Below, in pieces: positions 1 through 7,469 of a stretch of 64,000 bases of DNA. Position 1 is the first letter of the stretch; the number at the start of each line of letters is the position of its first letter. The notes below the pieces were generated by a model, which saw only the letters and a program-made list of their open reading frames with translations, was not told the origin of the DNA and did no database searches. Source of the stretch: Brevibacterium sanguinis. GTDB taxonomy: Bacteria > Actinomycetota > Actinomycetes > Actinomycetales > Brevibacteriaceae. The stretch lies in the NCBI RefSeq assembly GCF_003315415.1, contig NZ_QNSB01000009.1, forward strand, positions 1-64,000, written 5' to 3'. The translations under genes were made by a program, and so were the position numbers.

Positions 1-167
1 CATGACCCGGCAGCTCGGCGCGAACGAGGATCGGCTTCTTCCCGATGGCGCGGTAGACAGCCAGGATGCGGTCGACGCCCCGGCCGAGGTCGTCGACCGC
101 ATCCTGGCTGTCTACCGCGCCATCGGGAAGAAGCCGATCCTCGTTCGCGCCGAGCTGCCGGGTCATG
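1..167. repeat. Perfect 77-bp inverted repeat (fold-back) at the window edge
   Basis: Bases 1-77 are the exact reverse complement of bases 91-167, separated by 13 bases. The right arm lies inside a conserved 3-hydroxyacyl-CoA dehydrogenase reading frame, and the left arm is that same coding sequence on the wrong strand. A natural repeat of this size, without a mismatch, inside a conserved enzyme gene is improbable. I infer a fold-back artefact at the end of an assembled contig, with true sequence starting near base 78. Confidence 0.9.
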
Positions 168-544
168 TCACCAATCGTCTCCAGGCAGCGCTGTGGCAGG
201 AAGCCTATTCGCTGGTCGAGAAGGGCGTCGTCTCCGTCGCCGACATCGACACCGCCATCGCCTACGGGCCCGGACTGCGATGGGCGGTGCTCGGGCCGCT
301 GGCCCTTCAGCACCTGTCCGGGGGCGAAGGCGGAATGCGCCACCTGCTCGACCACCTCGGACCCCCGCAGGAAGTGTGGATGCACGACCTCGAGCAGGTC
401 CACCTCGGCGAGGATCTCAAGGAGAAGCTCATCGCCGGAGTCGACGAGGAGCTCGCCGGCCACGACACCGAGGAGCTGGCCAGGCGCCGGGATGCGATGC
501 TCATGGACCTGCTCGAACTCAAACGCCGCTACGAACTCCCGTGA
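80..544 (+). CDS. 3-hydroxyacyl-CoA / carnitine dehydrogenase-like protein, C-terminal part
   Basis: This is the C-terminal, all-helical dimerisation domain of the 3-hydroxyacyl-CoA dehydrogenase family. The motif PGHVTNRLQAALWQEA and the later segments IDTAIAYGPGLRW and GGEGGMRH resemble L-carnitine 3-dehydrogenases as much as acyl-CoA enzymes. The NAD-binding Rossmann half is missing, because bases 1-77 are a fold-back copy rather than gene sequence. The reading frame stays open through the fold-back, so an automatic caller would give a false ATG at base 2. The stop lies 29 bases before the amidohydrolase start, and the two are probably one operon. Carnitine versus hydroxyacyl substrate cannot be settled from the C-terminus. 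Confidence 0.75.
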   Translation, partial: PAEVVDRILAVYRAIGKKPILVRAELPGHVTNRLQAALWQEAYSLVEKGVVSVADIDTAIAYGPGLRWAVLGPLALQHLSGGEGGMRHLLDHLGPPQEVWMHDLEQVHLGEDLKEKLIAGVDEELAGHDTEELARRRDAMLMDLLELKRRYELP

Positions 545-573
545 CCCGCACCCGTTTCCGAGGAAGGACACCC

Positions 574-1458
574 ATGACCTATCAGCCCGCGATCGACACC
601 GGCAAGATCACCGCGATCGACGTCCACACCCATGTCGAGTCCGACGACCATCACCACACCTCGCTCGATCAGGAGCTGCTCGACGCTTCCGCCGGGTACT
701 TCCGCGCCTCGGTCCCCCGCACCCCCACCGTCGCCGACCTCGCCGCCTACTACCGCGAGCGCAACATGGCAGCAGTTGTCTTCACCGTCGATGCCACCAC
801 CTCGCTCGGCGGCCACCCGCCGATTTCGAGCGAGCTCATCGCCGAACAGGCGGCCGAGAACAACGACGTGCTCATCCCCTTCGGTTCGGTCGACCCCCTC
901 CGTCCCGCCGAGGCGCTGGCGCGGATCCGCGACCTCGCCGGCGACTACGGGGTGCGGGGAATGAAGTTCCACCCCAGCCTGCAGGGATTCGACCCGAGCG
1001 ACCGGTCGCACTATCCGCTCTATGAGGCCTGCGCCGAGCTCGGCCTGGTGACCCTGTTCCACACCGGGCAGACGGGAATCGGGGCCGGGCTGCCCGGTGG
1101 ACGGGGAATCAAGCTGCGCTACTCGGACCCGATGCTCCTCGACGACGTCGCCGCCGACTTCCCGGAGCTGACGATGATCCTCGCCCACCCGTCCGTTCCG
1201 TGGGTCGATTCCTCGATCTCGATCGCCACTCACAAGGCGAACGTGTTCATCGACCTGTCCGGATGGTCGCCGAAGTACTTCCCGCCGCAGCTAACCCGCG
1301 CGATCGGCTCACTGCTCAGGGAGAAGGCTCTGTTCGGCTCCGATTTCCCACTCATCACCCCCGAACGGTGGATCACCGACTTCGAGACCCTCGGGGTCAA
1401 GGAAGCCGCAGTCTCTCTCATTATGAAGGAGAATGCTCTCCGAGTCCTCGGGCTGTGA
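574..1458 (+). CDS. Amidohydrolase 2 family metal-dependent hydrolase
   Basis: This 294-residue protein is a TIM-barrel hydrolase of the amidohydrolase-2 family. The metal ligands expected for the family are visible: the DVHTH motif (His18 and His20), KFHPS, a central HTGQTG, AHPSVPW and a late GSDFPL carrying the catalytic aspartate. Members act on amides, lactones or decarboxylate aromatic acids, and the substrate cannot be named here. An AGGAAGGA ribosome site precedes the ATG. It follows the dehydrogenase fragment closely on the same strand, and a decayed aromatic-acid-type transporter follows it, so a small aromatic or carnitine-related catabolic operon is possible. Confidence 0.85.
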   Translation: MTYQPAIDTGKITAIDVHTHVESDDHHHTSLDQELLDASAGYFRASVPRTPTVADLAAYYRERNMAAVVFTVDATTSLGGHPPISSELIAEQAAENNDVLIPFGSVDPLRPAEALARIRDLAGDYGVRGMKFHPSLQGFDPSDRSHYPLYEACAELGLVTLFHTGQTGIGAGLPGGRGIKLRYSDPMLLDDVAADFPELTMILAHPSVPWVDSSISIATHKANVFIDLSGWSPKYFPPQLTRAIGSLLREKALFGSDFPLITPERWITDFETLGVKEAAVSLIMKENALRVLGL

Positions 1459-1585
1459 CCGAGTCGAGCGAGCGTTGCCCGGGCGGCGACGTGCTGGTAA
1501 TGCGCCTTGCGTCACGCTCTACCTATCAACATAGGGATTCGGCACTGGCGCGGATCCCTACTCACACCCAGAACCGGCGATCACC

Positions 1586-1947
1586 GTGGACCTGCGAGAA
1601 CGGATCAACACCAGCCGGATGGCGCCCTATCAGTGGCTGATCGTCGGAATCCGCACCTTCATCAATGCCCTCGAAGGGTACGACGTGCTCGTCATCGCGT
1701 TCGCCTCGAACCAGGTCACCGAGGAGTTCAGCCTCTCTGGAACCGCGCTCGGCCATCTCGGCGCCATCGTCGCTCCCAAGGCGGCGGGCACGAAACTCGA
1801 CGGCGGCTGGAGCCCCCCAAGGCGATCTATGTGTTCGTAGGCGTCACTCTGCTTCTAGCGGCCGTGGCGCCGCTGGGCGTGCGCGGTGTCGACGTCGAGC
1901 ACAGCTGTCGCCCCGAAGGCAGGACGACGGCTCCGGCCAGTCGGTGA
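1586..1947 (+). pseudogene. Broken MFS transporter (aromatic acid:H+ symporter-like), internal deletion and frameshift
   Basis: The first about 60 residues read like the start of an aromatic acid:H+ symporter of the major facilitator superfamily: a short cytoplasmic leader, then the first membrane helix with INALEGYDVLVIAFAS. The text then jumps to a motif (LGAIVAPKAAGTKLDGGW) that normally sits late in such proteins. Near base 1815, at a run of six C, the frame slips, and the terminal helix (IYVFVGVTLLLAAVAP) continues in another frame. Most of the roughly 400-residue transporter is therefore missing. An intact ancestor probably carried the substrate of the preceding hydrolase. An assembly error could explain the frameshift but not the deletion. 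Confidence 0.7.
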
Positions 1948-1975
1948 CGGTCGCTGTATGGCCTAAGATCTCAGC

Positions 1976-2527
1976 ATGAGTGAGAAGAAGACTTGGGAGT
2001 CTCTGGCCGTGATCGTCTCCGACAACGACACCGTGCGGGTCACTGCCCGGCAGTTCGCCACTGATCCGGAGGGCTACTTCACCGAGCATGAGGACGAACT
2101 CTTCCAGCGCGGCATCGAGGAACCCGATGACGTCACGGGTCCCGTCGTCATCATCGACGCCCTCGGCAAGGTCGATGAGGTGGCCTACCTCGACTGGAAG
2201 TCGCCCGTCGACGAGGTTGTCGGGCTTCTCGCGAGGATCTCGCGGGTCACGGACAGCGGCGTCGATCTCGAGGTGCTCGTCGATCCGGGATATGCCCACG
2301 AGGCTCCGGTAGAAACCGTCGTCGGGTGGGTCAACGTCCTTCTCGCCCCCGCCGGTGTAACCGTCGCCATCCTCGATGAGGATTCCGACGCCTACCCTCT
2401 CATCGCAGTGCCGACCGAACGGGTCGAGGCGCTGATCGCGACGGCCGATGATCTCGAGGCCGAGATCCGGGCACCGCGGGCGGAGAAGAGCGAGGTCGAC
2501 GCTCTGCTTGCACCGAATGCCGGCTGA
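1976..2527 (+). CDS. Hypothetical protein, possibly DUF6630-like
   Basis: This is a 183-residue acidic, soluble protein with no signal peptide or membrane segment. It mixes alpha and beta stretches, and the segment VDEVAYLDWKSPVDEVVGLL (about residues 62-81) faintly recalls DUF6630 proteins, which have no known role. I hold that link loosely. It stands alone, converging with the IclR gene 21 bases downstream, and has its own upstream gap after the transporter pseudogene. Codon use is typical of the window, so I believe it is a real gene. Confidence 0.7.
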   Translation: MSEKKTWESLAVIVSDNDTVRVTARQFATDPEGYFTEHEDELFQRGIEEPDDVTGPVVIIDALGKVDEVAYLDWKSPVDEVVGLLARISRVTDSGVDLEVLVDPGYAHEAPVETVVGWVNVLLAPAGVTVAILDEDSDAYPLIAVPTERVEALIATADDLEAEIRAPRAEKSEVDALLAPNAG

Positions 2528-2548
2528 CAGGCGTGCGGGGCGGCCCTG

Positions 2549-3247
2549 TCAACTCGAACCGACCCCGAGCTCCTGCTCGAGCCGTTGCCGCGCCTCCAGC
2601 AACGCCGCGCGGGCAGTCGGAATGTCGAATCGCCCAGCGGGAGCGATGACACTCAGAGCTCCCAGACACTCTCCTGCCGACATCACCGGCACGGCGACGA
2701 CATCCACGATGTCACCGAGCCATTCGGAATGCGACTCGGCGTACCCCTGTTGCCGAACTGTCTCGAGAGCGTCCTCCATTCCTTCCCACCTGCTCTCATC
2801 AATGTGTGCGTCGAAGGCGAGCAGCACCATGCCCGACGCGGAAGTCCGCAGGTCCAGGTGAGGTTCGGCGGCGCGAATGATGGCGAATGGGCGCTTCGGC
2901 TCGTGCCGCTCGATGATGGTTGCTTCATTGCCGTTGAGCACGGCATAGGAGATCGGCTCATTGAGGTCCTCGACCAATGCCTCCATCGTCCGGGTCACCT
3001 CGACGGGGACCGCGGCGTACTCGATCGCAAAGCGACCGAACACCGCGGCGCGCGGAGAGAGCTGGTAGTCGCGTCTGGTGTTCTGCACCAACCACCCGGC
3101 TTCGGCAAGGGTCGACACATACTGATGGGTTGCGGCCCTTGACCAGCCGAGTTCGCGAGACAGTTCGGAGACGCTGGTTCGCCCGTCGGGGAACTTGAGG
3201 AGCGTCTCCAGGACCAGGATCGTCTTGCTCACGGATTGCAGGCTCAT
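2549..3247 (-). CDS. IclR-family transcriptional regulator
   Basis: This 232-residue protein has the IclR layout: an N-terminal winged helix (about residues 5-60, with SVSELSRELGWSRAATHQYVSTL as the recognition region) and a C-terminal GAF-like effector domain (about 75-225). Proteins of this family usually control a neighbouring catabolic operon in response to its substrate. The obvious target is the leftward operon that ends 73 bases upstream of this gene, encoding an ABC importer, dipeptidase and a large unknown protein. A hairpin between them suggests it is transcribed separately. The ribosome site before the ATG is weak. Confidence 0.9.
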   Translation of the reverse strand: MSLQSVSKTILVLETLLKFPDGRTSVSELSRELGWSRAATHQYVSTLAEAGWLVQNTRRDYQLSPRAAVFGRFAIEYAAVPVEVTRTMEALVEDLNEPISYAVLNGNEATIIERHEPKRPFAIIRAAEPHLDLRTSASGMVLLAFDAHIDESRWEGMEDALETVRQQGYAESHSEWLGDIVDVVAVPVMSAGECLGALSVIAPAGRFDIPTARAALLEARQRLEQELGVGSS

Positions 3248-3276
3248 GCTCAGTCATTATTCCCGTCATTCGACCA

Positions 3277-3309
3277 CGATGCCCGACAGGGATCGCCTGC
3301 CGGACATCG
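3277..3309 (-). terminator. Hairpin terminator after the ABC importer operon
   Basis: A 14-bp stem with a five-base loop starts about 12 bases after the binding-protein stop codon. Two positions pair only as G-U, and only in the leftward transcript, which matches the operon direction. There is no clear U tract. Confidence 0.5.
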
Positions 3310-3320
3310 GGTGCTCATCT

Positions 3321-4178
3321 CTACAGCAGGTTCGGCTCGCCGGGATGCATCACCTTCGGGTCCAGACCGTACTTCTCTGCGATCTTGTCGAGTTCACCGG
3401 AGTCACGCAGTTCTGCGACGACACTGTCGATCGACTTCCCGAGTTCTTCGTTGTCCTTCGACACGGGGAAGTTCGTCTGTCCAGGGGCCTTTGTCGCCGG
3501 CAGCTGATCGTCCGGTTGAAGCGGAGTCACTGTGTATCCTTCGATCTCGTGCTTCTTCAGGTACTGGGATCCGGCGATGTAGCCCTGAACGGTGGCATCG
3601 ACTCGACCAGCGTTGATATCCTCGAAGACCGCGTCATCGTTGGGGTAGATCTTGAGATTGCCGCCGAAGACCTTCTTGAGGTCATCGACGCCGACGAGAC
3701 CCTGGCCGGCCCCGATCGTCAATCCCTTGAGACCGTCGACGGTGTCGATGCCGTCCTTCGTCACCGCCGAGAACGGTGAGGTGACGACGGGTGCCGAGAG
3801 GCGCACCTTCTCAGCCCGCTCCTTCGTCCGGTACCACGAACCCAACGTGGTATCCGCCCGGCCGGTCGCCACCGAGGTGATCATGGCAGCCGAATCGCCC
3901 TTGTTGATCTTGAGCGTGAGGCATTCCAATTCGGCGAACTTCGTCAGGATGTCACCTTCGAGACCAGTCAGTGTACCCGGACCTTCGGACATCGAGAACG
4001 GAGTGTATTCGTACTGGGCAACGGTGAGCACGCCCTCCTCGAGCGTCTTCAGGCCCTCGTCGCGAGGCTTGCAGTCTTCGGCCACCTCACCGGGGGCTCC
4101 CGGGGGCTTCCCACCGCAGCCGCTGAGCACCAGCAGTACGGCCACTGCCGCCGAGGCAAGAGCGAAGGTTCGTTTCAT
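3321..4178 (-). CDS. ABC transporter substrate-binding lipoprotein, polar amino acid type
   Basis: This 285-residue extracellular solute-binding protein belongs to family 3, the class that binds polar amino acids and related small zwitterions. It opens with a basic n-region and a hydrophobic core ending in LSGC, so Cys21 is the expected lipidated residue that anchors the mature protein in the membrane. Motifs such as YTPFSM and GRADTTLGSW are typical of the bilobed fold. It is the last gene of an operon with two permeases and an ATPase. The adjacent M19-like dipeptidase suggests a dipeptide, amino acid or N-modified amino acid as ligand, but this is inference. Confidence 0.9.
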   Translation of the reverse strand: MKRTFALASAAVAVLLVLSGCGGKPPGAPGEVAEDCKPRDEGLKTLEEGVLTVAQYEYTPFSMSEGPGTLTGLEGDILTKFAELECLTLKINKGDSAAMITSVATGRADTTLGSWYRTKERAEKVRLSAPVVTSPFSAVTKDGIDTVDGLKGLTIGAGQGLVGVDDLKKVFGGNLKIYPNDDAVFEDINAGRVDATVQGYIAGSQYLKKHEIEGYTVTPLQPDDQLPATKAPGQTNFPVSKDNEELGKSIDSVVAELRDSGELDKIAEKYGLDPKVMHPGEPNLL

Positions 4179-4191
4179 GATGACTCCTTTG

Positions 4192-4944
4192 TCAGTTGAT
4201 GAGTTGGTTTTCCGGCGCAGCTGCCGCCCGACGCGTCGGTCCTCCGGGCAGCAATGACTTGAGCGCCTGTTTCTTCGACCGCTGCTTCGGGGCGCCCATT
4301 CGCTGCTCGAGGTAGCCGCTGAGCACCGCGCCAGGAATCGTGATGCACAGGTAGAGCACGGCTGCCGCTGTGTAGACGGACATGTACTCGAACGATGCCG
4401 AGCCGATGATGCCGGCATGCTGCATGATTTCGGGCACTGTGATCACGGTCGCCAGCGAGGTGGCTTGGAAGATGATGATCGTGAGGTTGACTAGCGGCGG
4501 AATCGAGATCCGCGCCGCCTGCGGGATGACGATGAAGCGGTAGGTGTCCATGATCGACATCGACAGGGAGTTCGCGGCCTCGGCCTGCCCTTTGGGCACT
4601 GCACCCAACCCGGCCCGGATCATCTCCGAGGAGTACCCGGCCGCGGAGAAGGTCAGGGCGGCAACGGCTGCGGGATACGGGTCGAGAAGCAGGCCCAGCT
4701 GAGGCAAGCCCTGATAGAACAGGAACAGCAGCACGAGGATGGGAATGCCCCTGCCGAGTTCAACCAGGATCAGAGCCGTCCAGCTCACGATTTTCGACGG
4801 TGCTTCGACCATGAGGGCGAGGAAGAACCCGAGAACATATCCTCCCAGGCAGGACACGCAGGTCATGATGATGGCAACCCAGAGGCCCGGAATCAGATCG
4901 GGTATGTACTGGGGCCAGTCGTAGAGCCAAGCGAAGTCGTTCAT
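4192..4944 (-). CDS. ABC transporter permease, polar amino acid type (second subunit)
   Basis: This 250-residue membrane protein has about five hydrophobic helices and the EAA-loop pattern (SAAGYSSEMIRAGLGAVPKGQAEAANSL region, about residues 95-125) of amino-acid ABC permeases, which contacts the ATPase. It pairs with the upstream permease to form a heterodimeric channel. Its ATG overlaps the stop of that gene by four bases (ATGA), so the two are translationally coupled. The C-terminal tail after the last helix is long and basic, rich in Lys, Arg and Ala, and would be cytoplasmic. Confidence 0.9.
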   Translation of the reverse strand: MNDFAWLYDWPQYIPDLIPGLWVAIIMTCVSCLGGYVLGFFLALMVEAPSKIVSWTALILVELGRGIPILVLLFLFYQGLPQLGLLLDPYPAAVAALTFSAAGYSSEMIRAGLGAVPKGQAEAANSLSMSIMDTYRFIVIPQAARISIPPLVNLTIIIFQATSLATVITVPEIMQHAGIIGSASFEYMSVYTAAAVLYLCITIPGAVLSGYLEQRMGAPKQRSKKQALKSLLPGGPTRRAAAAPENQLIN

Positions 4945-5585
4945 GCGACTGCATACCTCCTCGTGATGCGCGCGTGGATGTTGCGCGAGAAGACAGCGAT
5001 AGGCAGACTGAGCAGCAGGTACACCGCGCCCGCGATTCCGAACATATAGAGGCCGTGAGCGTGGTATTGAGTCATGATCCCGGCTCGAAAGACCAGGTCT
5101 GCAACGCCAATCGTCGAGACCAACGCGGAATCCTTGAGCAGGCCGATGACTTGGGTCGCCACCGACGGGCTCACCGCCCTGAACAGTTGCGGCCCGATGA
5201 TGAATCGCAACGTCGACGTACGGTCGAGGTTGAGGGCACCCGCGGCTTCCCACTGTCCGGCCGGGATCGCCTTCATTCCGCCCCGGTAGATCTCGGACAT
5301 GTAAGCAGTCGCAATCATCGACAGGGTGAGCAGCGACGCGGTGACAGGGGTCAGCGTGATGCCCAGCTGGCCGACGCCGAAGAAGGCGATAAACAGCCAC
5401 ACCAGTGTGGGCACGCCTCGAATCACGTGGACGAATCCGTTGTAGAGTCCGCGGACCAGAGAGAATCTGCACTCCGCCAGCACGAGCAACGGCAGTCCCA
5501 GGACGATCCCGATCGCAGCGGAGCCGAACGTCATGAACACTGTCCAGCCGGCGCCGAGCGCGATGTATGCGAAGATCTCGGCCAT
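4941..5585 (-). CDS. ABC transporter permease, polar amino acid type (first subunit)
   Basis: This 214-residue integral membrane protein has about five helices and the EAA motif (AYMSEIYRGGMKAIPAGQWEAA, about residues 93-114 region), diagnostic for the HisMQ-type permease family. It starts one base after the ATPase stop and overlaps the next permease by four bases. Together with that partner it should form the translocation pore for the family-3 binding protein at the end of the operon. Length is normal for the family. Confidence 0.9.
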   Translation of the reverse strand: MAEIFAYIALGAGWTVFMTFGSAAIGIVLGLPLLVLAECRFSLVRGLYNGFVHVIRGVPTLVWLFIAFFGVGQLGITLTPVTASLLTLSMIATAYMSEIYRGGMKAIPAGQWEAAGALNLDRTSTLRFIIGPQLFRAVSPSVATQVIGLLKDSALVSTIGVADLVFRAGIMTQYHAHGLYMFGIAGAVYLLLSLPIAVFSRNIHARITRRYAVA

Positions 5586-5586
5586 C

Positions 5587-6399
5587 TCAGCGTCCCAACA
5601 CCGCGGAGAGGAACTTCTGGGTCCGGATGCTCTCCGGCGCGGTCATGATCTGCTCGGGCGGTCCCTGTTCGATCAGCGCTCCGTCGACCATGACGGCGAT
5701 TCGGTTGGACACGTGGCGGGCGAACTCCATCTCATGAGTGACGATGAGCATTGTCATATCGTCTTCGGCGAGCTTCCGCATCACCTGAAGTATCTCGGCC
5801 CCGATCTCGGGATCGAGGCCCGAGGTCGGCTCGTCGAAGAGCATCAGTTCGGGGTCCATCGCGAGGGCACGGGCGATTGCGATCCGCTGCTGTTGTCCGC
5901 CCGAGCACTGAGCTGGATAAGCATGGGCTTTGCTCTCGAGCCCCACTCTCCTCAGCTCCGCCATCGCTCGTTCCTCGGCCTCCGCTCTGGACCGATGGTG
6001 GACCCGCATCTGCGGGAGCGCGACGTTCTTCAGGGCTGTGAAGTGCGGGAACAGGTTGAATGATTGGAACACCATTCCCGTGTGCTGTCGCAGGTTCCTC
6101 ACTGCCGTCTTGGATGGTGGCCCAGCGTCGAGGTCGATCGCCGCATCATCGATGCGCAGTCGTCCACTCTGGGGGACCTCGAGCAGATTGAGGCAGCGGA
6201 TGAAGCTCGATTTGCCCGCGCCCGAGGGTCCGATGATCGAGATCACCTCACCCCTGGCCACCTCGAGAGAGACTTCGTCGACGGCCTTGTGCTCGCCGAA
6301 CTGCTTCGTCAGCCGCACGGCCGACACGAACGGACCTTCCATGGTTGTGGCACCTTCGTCGAGAGCCGAATATTCCTGGGAAACTTGGGATACGGACAT
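5587..6399 (-). CDS. ABC transporter ATP-binding protein, polar amino acid type
   Basis: This 270-residue ATPase powers the importer encoded just downstream. Walker A is [11 protein letters not shown], the ABC signature is [15 protein letters not shown], and Walker B is [12 protein letters not shown], followed by the expected switch histidine in IVTHEM. The family usually has about 240-260 residues, and here an extra N-terminal leader of about 25 residues precedes the conserved start. An AAGGAG ribosome site sits before the ATG, though a shorter start inside the leader is possible. It lies 13 bases downstream of the dipeptidase stop, in the same operon. Confidence 0.92.
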   Translation of the reverse strand: MSVSQVSQEYSALDEGATTMEGPFVSAVRLTKQFGEHKAVDEVSLEVARGEVISIIGPSGAGKSSFIRCLNLLEVPQSGRLRIDDAAIDLDAGPPSKTAVRNLRQHTGMVFQSFNLFPHFTALKNVALPQMRVHHRSRAEAEERAMAELRRVGLESKAHAYPAQCSGGQQQRIAIARALAMDPELMLFDEPTSGLDPEIGAEILQVMRKLAEDDMTMLIVTHEMEFARHVSNRIAVMVDGALIEQGPPEQIMTAPESIRTQKFLSAVLGR

Positions 6400-6412
6400 G
6401 CTCCGCTCTCCT

Positions 6413-7399
6413 TCAGAGTTGTTTGAACGTTCTGCGGTAGAAATTCAGCCAGTTCTCGCCCATGATCTTGACGACTTCCTCGTCGTCAAATCCCCGCTCC
6501 CGCAGGCAGGCCTCAGCATTGGGGAACTGCGAGGGGTCGTCGAACCAGCCCAGCCGTGGCTGGGGCCCTGGGTTCGACTTCGAACCGGCTCCGTACTGGG
6601 TCTCTCTGGCCCATCGACCTTGGCGCATCCACTCCAGGTACTCAGTTCCTCCTGTCTGGTCGAAATCGGTCCCGATGCCCACGTGGTCAATACCGATCCT
6701 TTCGACCGTCCAGGCGACGAGCTCCGACCACCTCTGTGCCGTCGTGTACTCACCGGCGATGTTGCGATAGACGGACAGGCCGATGACTCCTCCATTGTCT
6801 TTGAGGGCAGCGAGGACCTCCGTGGGCTTGTTCCTGGGGTGTGGGGCAAGCTCTGCCGGGTTCGAGTGGGTGATCGCCACAGGCTCCTGCGAATGCCGGA
6901 TCGCATCCAGGGTCGTCGTATTCCCGACGTGAGAGAGATCGACGACCATTCCACAGCGATTCATTTCGCGCACGACGTACCTGCCGTATCGTGTCAAGCC
7001 GGAATCGTGCGGCTCGTAGCAGGACCCGCCGATGTCGGATTGGATGTTGTATGTCAGCTGACCCACTCTCGTGCCCATCCGGGCGAAGAGCTCGACATAG
7101 CCCAGCCGTCCCTGGAGGAAGGCGACGTTCTGGAAACCGAGGATGATCGCGCATCGGCCCGACTCTGCGATCCGGGTGATGTCGTCGGCCGTGTAGGCGA
7201 TCTCCACGAGATCGGAATTGTCTTCGGCCATGTCGCGCCATTTCACGATCTTGTCCATCGATTCCGTGGCATCTTCCCAGAAGCCGACTGTCACCGTGAC
7301 GCAACTCACGCGGCCCGCGGCGATCTCCTCCAAAGCCGGTCGGTGGTCGGGTTTCTCCTTCTCCAAGGGTGTGCAGAGCAAGCTGTCGACGTACAACAT
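6413..7399 (-). CDS. M19-family (renal dipeptidase-like) hydrolase
   Basis: This 328-residue protein matches the membrane-dipeptidase TIM barrel: VVDLSHVG, AITHSNPAEL and GIGTDFD carry the expected metal and substrate ligands. The N-terminal DGHxD motif that holds two zinc ligands in classical M19 enzymes is replaced by YVDSLLCTPL. The overall text (GLTRYGR, EMNRCGMVVD, EWMRQGRW) resembles the pseudomonad dipeptidase subgroup found near dimethylglycine catabolism genes, which I recall has the same altered start. It is co-transcribed with an amino-acid ABC importer and probably processes the imported compound in the cytoplasm. AAGGA precedes the ATG at seven bases. Confidence 0.85.
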   Translation of the reverse strand: MLYVDSLLCTPLEKEKPDHRPALEEIAAGRVSCVTVTVGFWEDATESMDKIVKWRDMAEDNSDLVEIAYTADDITRIAESGRCAIILGFQNVAFLQGRLGYVELFARMGTRVGQLTYNIQSDIGGSCYEPHDSGLTRYGRYVVREMNRCGMVVDLSHVGNTTTLDAIRHSQEPVAITHSNPAELAPHPRNKPTEVLAALKDNGGVIGLSVYRNIAGEYTTAQRWSELVAWTVERIGIDHVGIGTDFDQTGGTEYLEWMRQGRWARETQYGAGSKSNPGPQPRLGWFDDPSQFPNAEACLRERGFDDEEVVKIMGENWLNFYRRTFKQL

Positions 7400-7469
7400 T
7401 GTGCGTTCCTTCGCGTAGGTGAGGGTGGCGGTGTCTGGCGGTGCGAACCGGACTCAGATCGGCATCTGG

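Noticed and set aside
1-77. A true N-terminus for the dehydrogenase starting at base 2
   Set aside because: The bases are an exact reverse complement of downstream coding sequence and do not encode the expected Rossmann domain.
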